Source of the DNA: SAR116 cluster bacterium
GTDB lineage: Bacteria; Pseudomonadota; Alphaproteobacteria; Puniceispirillales; Puniceispirillaceae
Assembly (NCBI GenBank): GCA_004212735.1
Contig: SHBD01000004.1
Span: 62,001-126,000 of the forward strand
Direction of reading: 5' to 3'
Length of the DNA: 64,000 nt
The notes below the pieces were generated by a model that ran no database searches, was not told the DNA's origin, and worked only from the letters and a program-made list of their open reading frames with translations. Positions 58,339 to 64,000 of this stretch are shown piece by piece. Made by a program: the position numbers and the translations under genes. Positions within the stretch are counted from its first letter, which is position 1, and every line of letters starts with the position of its first letter.

Positions 58339-59742
58339 TCAAAATTCGCGAACATCTGTCAGATGCCCAGTCACGGCAGCGGCAACCGCCATTTGTGGAC
58401 TGACGAGATGGGTGCGGCCTCCACGACCCTGCCGACCCTCAAAATTCCGATTTGAAGTGGAGGCACAGCGTTCGCCTTCCTCCAACTTGTCAGCGTTCAT
58501 TGCCAGACACATTGAACAGCCCGGCTCGCGCCAGTCAAAGCCCGCGTCACGGAAAATCTGGTCAAGACCTTCTGCTTCCGCCTGTTCCTTGACCAGACCT
58601 GACCCCGGAACAACAAGCGCCCGCATTCCATCGGCAACCTTGCGCCCTTCGGCAAGGCTCGCAGCGGCACGCAGATCCTCAATCCGGCTGTTTGTACAGG
58701 AACCAATGAAGACCGTGTCGATCTTTACATCGGTCAGTTTTTGACCGGCAGACAAGCCCATATATTCGATGGCCCGCAAAATTTTCGCCCGCTTCATTTC
58801 ATCCTTTTCGGCATCGGGATCCGGAATCGAAGCAGTGATTGCCAACGCATCTTCTGGGCTTGTGCCCCATGTTACCGTCGGCGCAATCTCAGAGGCCGGC
58901 AGAACGATCTCAGTATCATACTTTGCACAAGCATCAGATGGTAGGCTGCGCCAATAGGCAACCGCCTGGTCCCAGATTTCGCCCTTTGGGGCCATCGGCT
59001 TGTCGGCGAGATAGGCAAACGTTGCCTCATCCGGCGCAATCATACCCGCTCTTGCACCCGCTTCGATAGCCATGTTGCAGACAGTCATGCGGCCTTCGAT
59101 TGAAAGACCCGCGATGGCAGATCCAGCAAATTCTATCACATGGCCCGTGCCGCCAGCTGTGCCAATCTTACCGATGATTGCCAATATGATGTCCTTGGCA
59201 GTAACACCGGGGGCCAGATCACCATCAACCGTGATCCGCATATTCTTCGCTGGCTTCTGAATCAATGTCTGTGTCGCTAGAACATGCTCAACCTCAGATG
59301 TACCAATGCCAAAAGCAAGGGCGCCAAAAGCACCATGTGTTGCCGTGTGGGAGTCGCCACAGACGATGGTCATGCCCGGCTGGGTGAACCCCTGCTCCGG
59401 CCCGATCACATGGACGATCCCCTGCCGGATATCATTCATCGCAAAATAGGGGACGCCAAAATCAGCTGCATTCTTTGCCAGCGTTTCGACCTGGATGCGT
59501 GATTCCTCGTCGGCAATGCCCTGCGATCTGTCGGTTGTTGGCACGTTATGATCAGCCACCGCAAGCGTCCGCTCAGGCGAGCGCACGGCGCGTCCGGTGT
59601 TGCGCAGACCTTCAAACGCCTGTGGGCTTGTCACTTCGTGAACAAGGTGCCGGTCGATATACATCAGACAGGTGCCATCTTCCTGCTGATGCACAACATG
59701 CGCATCCCAGATTTTATCAAACAGTGTTTTTGGAGCCGACAT
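58339..59742 (-). CDS. leuC: 3-isopropylmalate dehydratase, large subunit
   Basis: A 467-residue aconitase-family subunit with a 4Fe-4S cluster. Ligand cysteines are in [12 protein letters not shown] and [22 protein letters not shown] (start), [32 protein letters not shown] and [19 protein letters not shown] are present. First gene of leuCDB, 54 bp after rplS; no leucine-codon-rich leader peptide was seen in that gap. Confidence 0.97.
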   Translation of the reverse strand: MSAPKTLFDKIWDAHVVHQQEDGTCLMYIDRHLVHEVTSPQAFEGLRNTGRAVRSPERTLAVADHNVPTTDRSQGIADEESRIQVETLAKNAADFGVPYFAMNDIRQGIVHVIGPEQGFTQPGMTIVCGDSHTATHGAFGALAFGIGTSEVEHVLATQTLIQKPAKNMRITVDGDLAPGVTAKDIILAIIGKIGTAGGTGHVIEFAGSAIAGLSIEGRMTVCNMAIEAGARAGMIAPDEATFAYLADKPMAPKGEIWDQAVAYWRSLPSDACAKYDTEIVLPASEIAPTVTWGTSPEDALAITASIPDPDAEKDEMKRAKILRAIEYMGLSAGQKLTDVKIDTVFIGSCTNSRIEDLRAAASLAEGRKVADGMRALVVPGSGLVKEQAEAEGLDQIFRDAGFDWREPGCSMCLAMNADKLEEGERCASTSNRNFEGRQGRGGRTHLVSPQMAVAAAVTGHLTDVREF

Positions 59743-59796
59743 GATTTTCTCCTGATGTCTGCCGGCGAGGACTTCCTCCCTTGCCGGTCAGGCCAA

Positions 59797-60177
59797 TCAG
59801 GAAGAAGATGCCTCGCGGTATGTTGTCTTTTCCGCAATTCGGGCTGCCTTGCCCGTGCGGCCACGAAGATAATACAGCTTGGCGCGCCTTACACGACCAC
59901 GACGCACGACTGTCAATCCAGCAACCTGGGGCGCATATAACGGGAACACCCGCTCAACGCCCTCACCGTAAGATAGTTTGCGGACTGTAAATGAGGAATT
60001 TACCCCATTATTCTTGCGGGCGATACATACGCCCTCAAAGGCCTGAATACGCTCGCGCGAGCCTTCAACCACCTTAACATCAACCCGCACTGTGTCGCCG
60101 GGTGCAAACTCGGGAATTTCGCGTTGAGCCAACGCGTTTTCCATCTGTTTTTTGCCAATACGGTCAACGATGTTCAT
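59797..60177 (-). CDS. rplS: 50S ribosomal protein bL19
   Basis: A 126-residue protein at the subunit interface. [35 protein letters not shown] and [37 protein letters not shown] are the conserved blocks, followed by [23 protein letters not shown]. The ATG at 60177 matches the family start; the frame is open to 60213. Follows trmD in the rpsP-rimM-trmD-rplS order. Confidence 0.96.
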   Translation of the reverse strand: MNIVDRIGKKQMENALAQREIPEFAPGDTVRVDVKVVEGSRERIQAFEGVCIARKNNGVNSSFTVRKLSYGEGVERVFPLYAPQVAGLTVVRRGRVRRAKLYYLRGRTGKAARIAEKTTYREASSS

Positions 60178-60238
60178 CGCTCGCGTCCCTTCGTTCTCTT
60201 GTTCCAATTTCACGCCTGCATTCTGGCAGACAAATCAT

Positions 60239-60961
60239 CTACTTTTCTGTCTTCTGCGTTTGCTGCGTCTGCAAATATTGTTCCCACAAATCTACACGTC
60301 GCTCCCGCGTTTCTCTTTTCGCCTCCGCCAGCCGCCATTCGGCGATTTTTTGGTGGTGGCCTGACGCCAGAACCGCCGGCGCCTCAATCCCTTGCCAGAC
60401 TCTGGGCTGCGTATATTGCGCATGCTCCAGCAACCCGGTCTCAAAACTTTCGTCGCGGTGCCCTTCTTCCTTGCCCATCACCCCGGGCAAAAGCCTGACA
60501 ACCGCATCCATCACTATCATCGCGGCGGGCTCGCCACCAGACAGGATGTAATCACCGATACTGATCTCCATCATATCGGTCTCGTCAATCACCCGCTGAT
60601 CGACGCCTTCATACCGCCCGCACAGAAAAACAGCACCGGGCTGTTCCGCTAGATCGCGGACCGTCTGTTGATCCAGGACCCTGCCCCGCGGGGTGAGGTA
60701 TATTCTGGGTCCGGGTACATCGCCGACATGCGCCAACGCAGCTGCAACAACGTCAGGCTTCAACACCATGCCAACACCGCCCCCGAGGGGGGTATCGTCA
60801 ACAGTTCGGTGCTTATCGCTTGCAAAGTCCCGAATGTCCAGTGTTTTCAGCGTCCAGACACCCTGATTCAGCGATTTTCCTGCCAGAGACGAGGCCAAGG
60901 GTCCCGGAAACATCTGTGGAAACAGGGTCAAAACAGTTGCATCCCATTGCGAGACCGTCAT
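60239..60961 (-). CDS. trmD: tRNA (guanine-N1)-methyltransferase
   Basis: A 240-residue SPOUT enzyme that methylates G37 of tRNAs next to the anticodon. [80 protein letters not shown] and the C-terminal [22 protein letters not shown] are hallmarks. The start at 60961 leaves 4 bp after rimM; the frame is open to 60979. Confidence 0.96.
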   Translation of the reverse strand: MTVSQWDATVLTLFPQMFPGPLASSLAGKSLNQGVWTLKTLDIRDFASDKHRTVDDTPLGGGVGMVLKPDVVAAALAHVGDVPGPRIYLTPRGRVLDQQTVRDLAEQPGAVFLCGRYEGVDQRVIDETDMMEISIGDYILSGGEPAAMIVMDAVVRLLPGVMGKEEGHRDESFETGLLEHAQYTQPRVWQGIEAPAVLASGHHQKIAEWRLAEAKRETRERRVDLWEQYLQTQQTQKTEK

Positions 60962-60965
60962 CTGA

Positions 60966-61562
60966 CTACTCCAATGCACCCTTGCTTTGGGTACTGTGCG
61001 CTTTACTCCGGTCCACTCGCTCGTCAGGGTCTTCAGTCTTGCCGTCCATCCCTGCCAGCTCCATCATTCCTTGTGGCGGTAACAGCGTGACAAATCCTTC
61101 CTCAAGCCTCATCTCGTCCCGATATTCGGGCGCAAAGGGCAACATCATAGTCGGCCCTGAGGGTGGTTTTACCTCAATGATGTCGCCAGCGCCAAAATCA
61201 TGAAGTCCTACGATGACACCGATTGCCACGCCATCATTGTCGCGTGCCTCAAGGCCAACAAGGTCGGTGTGATAGACCTCATCATTCGCGGTTGGTGGCA
61301 AAGCGTCACGCTTGATGAACAGCTCAAGGCCCCGCATCAGCTCTGCCTCGTTGCGATCTGTCACCTCCTGCGCCATGGCAATGACCGGACCTTTCGGGGA
61401 CACGGATTTAACTTTGAGATGCAATAGTCTCCCATCGTCCAAAGATACCGGCCCGTAACGGTCAAGCGCCGCCGGATTGTCTGTGTAGGCCTTGATTTTT
61501 AGATGCCCACGCACACCGTGAACACCAACAATCACACCAAGACATATCCGGCCGGCAGCCAT
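60966..61562 (-). CDS. rimM: Ribosome maturation factor RimM
   Basis: A 198-residue 30S assembly factor that binds uS19. N-terminal domain: [24 protein letters not shown] and the block around [24 protein letters not shown]-terminal PRC-barrel: [37 protein letters not shown]. Its ATG shares one base with the rpsP stop (TAATG), so translation is coupled. Confidence 0.95.
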   Translation of the reverse strand: MAAGRICLGVIVGVHGVRGHLKIKAYTDNPAALDRYGPVSLDDGRLLHLKVKSVSPKGPVIAMAQEVTDRNEAELMRGLELFIKRDALPPTANDEVYHTDLVGLEARDNDGVAIGVIVGLHDFGAGDIIEVKPPSGPTMMLPFAPEYRDEMRLEEGFVTLLPPQGMMELAGMDGKTEDPDERVDRSKAHSTQSKGALE

Positions 61563-62140
61563 TATCCCTCTGCCTTTTCCTCTTCAGCAGCAGCCTCCTC
61601 AGCTGGCGCTTCTTCAGCAGCAGCTTCCTCTGCCGGAGCCTCTTCAGCAGCAGCAGCCTCAGCTGGCGCTTCTTCAGCAGCAGTCTCCTCTGCCGGAGCC
61701 TCTTCAGCAGCAGCAGCCTCAGCTGGCGCCTCCTCAGCCGGAGCCTCTTCAGCAACAGCGGCAGCAGATTCAGCGGCGGCGGCAGCCTCTTCAGCCGCAG
61801 CAGCGGCAGCCTCAGCGGCCTCGGCCTCGCGTTCTGCCCGCTTCTTGCCGGGGGCTGATTTCTTTGGCTGATCACGAATCACAGGGGCTGCGGCAAGACC
61901 GGCAGTCGCCAGCATTTTCTGCACCCTCTCGGTGGGTTGTGCGCCTTGCCCCATCCAATAGGTGATCCGCTCACCATTCAGAGTCAAACGCTGATCATGA
62001 TCTTTTGGAACCATCGGGTTGTATGTGCCAACACGTTCCACATAACGACCATCGCGCGGGGCTGACGCTTCGGCAACCACGATCCGGTAAAATGGACGTT
62101 TCTTTGCACCACCTCGTGCCAGTCTGATTTTCAGAGCCAT
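61562..62140 (-). CDS. rpsP: 30S ribosomal protein bS16 with long acidic repeat tail
   Basis: A 192-residue form, more than twice the usual length of about 80-110. The core (1-85) is normal: [43 protein letters not shown]. After a basic stretch ([15 protein letters not shown]) the tail is Ala/Glu/Pro repeats such as [10 protein letters not shown]. The DNA behind it contains a 60-bp tandem duplication. Extended bS16 tails occur in other alphaproteobacteria; their role is unknown. Confidence 0.96.
   Translation of the reverse strand: MALKIRLARGGAKKRPFYRIVVAEASAPRDGRYVERVGTYNPMVPKDHDQRLTLNGERITYWMGQGAQPTERVQKMLATAGLAAAPVIRDQPKKSAPGKKRAEREAEAAEAAAAAAEEAAAAAESAAAVAEEAPAEEAPAEAAAAEEAPAEETAAEEAPAEAAAAEEAPAEEAAAEEAPAEEAAAEEEKAEG
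61608..61727. repeat. 60-bp tandem duplication inside the rpsP tail
   Basis: Units 61608-61667 and 61668-61727 are identical except for a TT/TC-type change near the middle, and a third, more diverged partial unit begins at 61728. Shorter CTTCAGCAGCAG-type subrepeats are nested in it. The 20-codon unit keeps the reading frame, so the tail length can vary without frameshift. Confidence 0.85.
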
Positions 62141-62173
62141 GTTTTTATTCCTCTCATTGGCAAATGCATTTGT

Positions 62174-63676
62174 TTATTTCTTCTTTCCCGATGGCTTTCC
62201 ACCAAGACCGGGTAATCCCTTAGGCAATCCGCCCATCAGACCACCGGGCATTCCCGGCATATTGGGCATCTTCCCCATTCCCTTTGAAAGCGCTTCCATG
62301 TCAGGCATTCCACCGCCGGCACCACCCATGCCGGGCATACCGCCACCCATCATCGCCTTCATCGCCGCAGCACCGGATTTACCACCCAGCTTCTTCATCA
62401 TACGCGACATATCCTGATATTGTTTGACGACCTTGTTCACTTCCTGAACTGAGGTTCCCGAGCCAGCCGCAATGCGTTTGCGACGCGATGCGTTCAACAA
62501 ACCGACCGACACCCGCTCCTTCTTCGTCATTGAGAGGATAATGGCCTCCTGGCGCTTGATCATCGAATCATCAATGCCAGCGGCAGCAATCTGCTTTTGC
62601 ATCTTGCCTATACCCGGCAACATACCCATCAAGCCACCAAGGCCGCCCATTTTCTGAAGCTGGCGAATCTGTGCCAGAAAATCATTCATGTCGAACTGGC
62701 CCTTGGCCATCCGTTTGGCGATACGCTCGGCCTCATCCGCCTCAATGGTTTCGGCGGCCTTTTCAACAAGCGCGACAACATCGCCCATGTCGAGAATGCG
62801 GCCAGCCATGCGGGCAGGGTCGAAATCCTCAAGAGCATCCTGCTTCTCGCCAACACCAACCAGCTTGATAGGACATCCAGTTATGTGACGCATGGACAGC
62901 GCAGCACCGCCGCGTGCATCACCATCGAGACGGGTCAGAACGATGCCGGTTACACCGATCGCATTGTGGAATGCCTCAGCGGTGTTGACCGCATCCTGAC
63001 CGGTAAGCGCGTCCGCAACGAGCAGAATTTCATGCGGTTCGGTTAATTTTTTGATGTCCCGCAATTCAGCCATTAACGCTTCGTCGATGCTGATTCGACC
63101 GGCCGTATCGAGAATGAGCACATCATAAGCCTGCAATTTGGCAGCCTGCAATGCGCGCTTCGCAATCTGTCCCGGTGTCTCGCGCTCAACCTCCGGCAGA
63201 ACACCAACCTCTGCTTGCTCGCCCAGCAACCGCAGCTGCTCACGCGCCGCGGGGCGCGTCACATCAAGTGATGCCAGCATCACCTTTTTCCTCTCGCGAG
63301 AACGCAGCCGGAGCGCCAGCTTACCAGCAGTTGTGGTCTTGCCAGAACCCTGCAGACCAGCCATCAAAATCACTGACGGTGGATTTGTCGAAATATTCAG
63401 CGGTGCCGCGTCCCCGCCAAGAACCTCAGTTAGTGCATCATTGACTAGCTTGATGACCTGCTGGTCCGGGCGGACTGATTTCAGGACGTCAGAGCCAACA
63501 GCACCATCACGAACCTTGGCGATGAACGATTTAACCACCGGCAGAGCAACGTCGGCATCAAGCAACGCAAGACGGACCTCACGCAGCGCTGCATCAACGT
63601 CAGCCTCGCTGAGAGCGCCGCGCTTGGCAAGTCCGCTGAAAACGTCCTGAAGCTTGTCTTTCAAGCTGTCAAACAT
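62174..63676 (-). CDS. ffh: Signal recognition particle protein Ffh
   Basis: A 500-residue SRP54 GTPase that binds signal peptides and 4.5S RNA. N domain 1-90, G1 GLQGSGKTTTAGKLA (about 107-121), DTAGRISIDEALMAEL, LTRLDGDARGGAALS and LVGVGEKQDALEDFDPARMAGRILDMGD follow. The M domain has KRIAAGSGTSVQEVNKVVKQY and a long Met/Gly-rich C-terminus (MGGGMPGMGGAGGGMPDM), typical of the methionine-rich signal-binding groove. First gene of the ribosome cluster; the SRP RNA gene was not found here. Confidence 0.97.
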   Translation of the reverse strand: MFDSLKDKLQDVFSGLAKRGALSEADVDAALREVRLALLDADVALPVVKSFIAKVRDGAVGSDVLKSVRPDQQVIKLVNDALTEVLGGDAAPLNISTNPPSVILMAGLQGSGKTTTAGKLALRLRSRERKKVMLASLDVTRPAAREQLRLLGEQAEVGVLPEVERETPGQIAKRALQAAKLQAYDVLILDTAGRISIDEALMAELRDIKKLTEPHEILLVADALTGQDAVNTAEAFHNAIGVTGIVLTRLDGDARGGAALSMRHITGCPIKLVGVGEKQDALEDFDPARMAGRILDMGDVVALVEKAAETIEADEAERIAKRMAKGQFDMNDFLAQIRQLQKMGGLGGLMGMLPGIGKMQKQIAAAGIDDSMIKRQEAIILSMTKKERVSVGLLNASRRKRIAAGSGTSVQEVNKVVKQYQDMSRMMKKLGGKSGAAAMKAMMGGGMPGMGGAGGGMPDMEALSKGMGKMPNMPGMPGGLMGGLPKGLPGLGGKPSGKKK

Positions 63677-63887
63677 CGCGCCGATTTGTCCTCTTTCAAT
63701 TCCACAGGCCGAAGTCCTGCATACTGGTTCATGCCGACTATCAACCTTGAAAACCGAAACAGCGAAATTGCACCCGTGCTCGAAAACTTCAAGGACGGAT
63801 GGAACCCGCGAGGGTCGTGTCGGTCGGCGATGGCCGGAATTGCAAGATGTATTGCGCTATCCGGGATAAGTTGTCAAGAATTGTGTT
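63677..63887. promoter_or_regulatory. Divergent intergenic region upstream of ffh
   Basis: 211 bp with no supported ORF and no tRNA- or SRP-RNA-like pattern. It should carry the ffh promoter: TTGATA on the minus strand near 63744-63739 with TATGCA about 15 bp further is a weak candidate. On the + strand TTGTCA at 63871-63876 precedes an AT-rich stretch. Confidence 0.3.
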
Positions 63888-64000
63888 ATGTTTTTTATAC
63901 TCTCAAAGACCTTGTCACTGGTTCTCGAACCGTTGGTCCACCCCTTTTTATTATTGATAATCGCCTTGCTCGCGAAATGGCGGCGGCGACGGCGGCTGCA
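63888..64000 (+). CDS. YdcF/ElyC family membrane protein, N-terminal part (runs off right edge)
   Basis: Only 37 codons are visible: a short start MFFILSKTLSLVLEP, a long hydrophobic helix (HPFLLLIIALLAKW) and an arginine cluster (RRRRR). Membrane-anchored YdcF/ElyC proteins often begin with MFF-LSK and a leucine-rich helix ending in arginines. The match is by N-terminal pattern only, since the DUF218 domain lies outside the window. No convincing ribosome-binding site precedes the ATG. Confidence 0.5.
   Translation, partial: MFFILSKTLSLVLEPLVHPFLLLIIALLAKWRRRRRL

Noticed and set aside
61562-61875. Low-complexity repeat region considered as a CRISPR or non-coding repeat array
   Set aside because: The repeats are contiguous without spacers and encode the Ala/Glu/Pro tail of bS16 in frame.
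63677-63887. Possible 4.5S (SRP) RNA gene next to ffh
   Set aside because: No conserved SRP RNA apical-loop motif was found on either strand of the gap.

Overview
The window is a densely packed, mostly housekeeping stretch of an alphaproteobacterial chromosome. The gene orders ffh-rpsP-rimM-trmD-rplS-leuCDB-asd, sdhCDAB-zapE-mdh-sucCDAB-lpd and atpHAGDC-priA-(transaldolase)-DUF484-xerC are typical of that class. The ATP synthase cluster without atpBEF and the separate tyrC plus chorismate mutase genes agree with it. Coding density is high, intergenic gaps are short, and base composition looks moderate with AT-rich gaps. This would fit a free-living marine lineage such as SAR116/Puniceispirillales, but the order or family is inference only. 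No rRNA, tRNA, CRISPR array, prophage or insertion sequence was seen.

Layout. 1-10.1 kb: the 5' part of an ABC-2 permease, recX, acs, a LuxR-type regulator with a degenerate receiver domain, a putative outer-membrane barrel (Slam-like) and a SCO1-like copper chaperone, then yggT, folD, a twin-TM protein, a PduO-type cobalamin adenosyltransferase and etfBA. 10.1-21 kb: a TlpA-like thioredoxin, argH, a tiny LptM-like lipoprotein, lysA, a zinc-ribbon membrane protein, a YdcF-family protein, tyrC, chorismate mutase, a methyltransferase, folB, a HAD hydrolase, a DM13 protein and an enolase-superfamily enzyme. 21-31 kb (+ strand): rplU-rpmA-obgE-proB-proA-nadD-rsfS-rlmH-gpmI-ctpA-rppH, linking ribosome assembly, proline and NAD synthesis, glycolysis and envelope proteolysis. 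31-38.3 kb (- strand): atpHAGDC and priA. 38.5-40.8 kb (+): transaldolase-like gene, DUF484 gene and xerC. 40.8-63.7 kb (- strand): nearly the whole oxidative TCA branch (sdhCDAB, mdh, sucCD, sucAB, lpd) plus zapE, then asd, leuBDC and the ribosome/SRP cluster. A lone + strand pyridoxal-kinase-like gene interrupts this block. A second YdcF-family gene begins at the right edge.

Together the genes describe an aerobic heterotroph. Acetate is activated by Acs, electrons enter through ETF and succinate dehydrogenase, 2-oxoglutarate and succinyl-CoA are processed by adjacent operons, and ATP is made by an F-type synthase. Several short overlaps (atpH/atpA, ctpA/rppH, DUF484/xerC, rpsP/rimM) suggest translational coupling.

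I did not find a clearly new multi-gene system. The points most worth a second look are small: a hairpin that buries the ribosome-binding site of the barrel protein, a promoter-proximal hairpin with a T-tract before rplU, low-complexity tails of opposite charge on bL21 and bS16, an enolase-superfamily enzyme that appears to lack its first metal ligand, a regulator with a degenerate receiver, and the absence of an envC-like gene between gpmI and ctpA.
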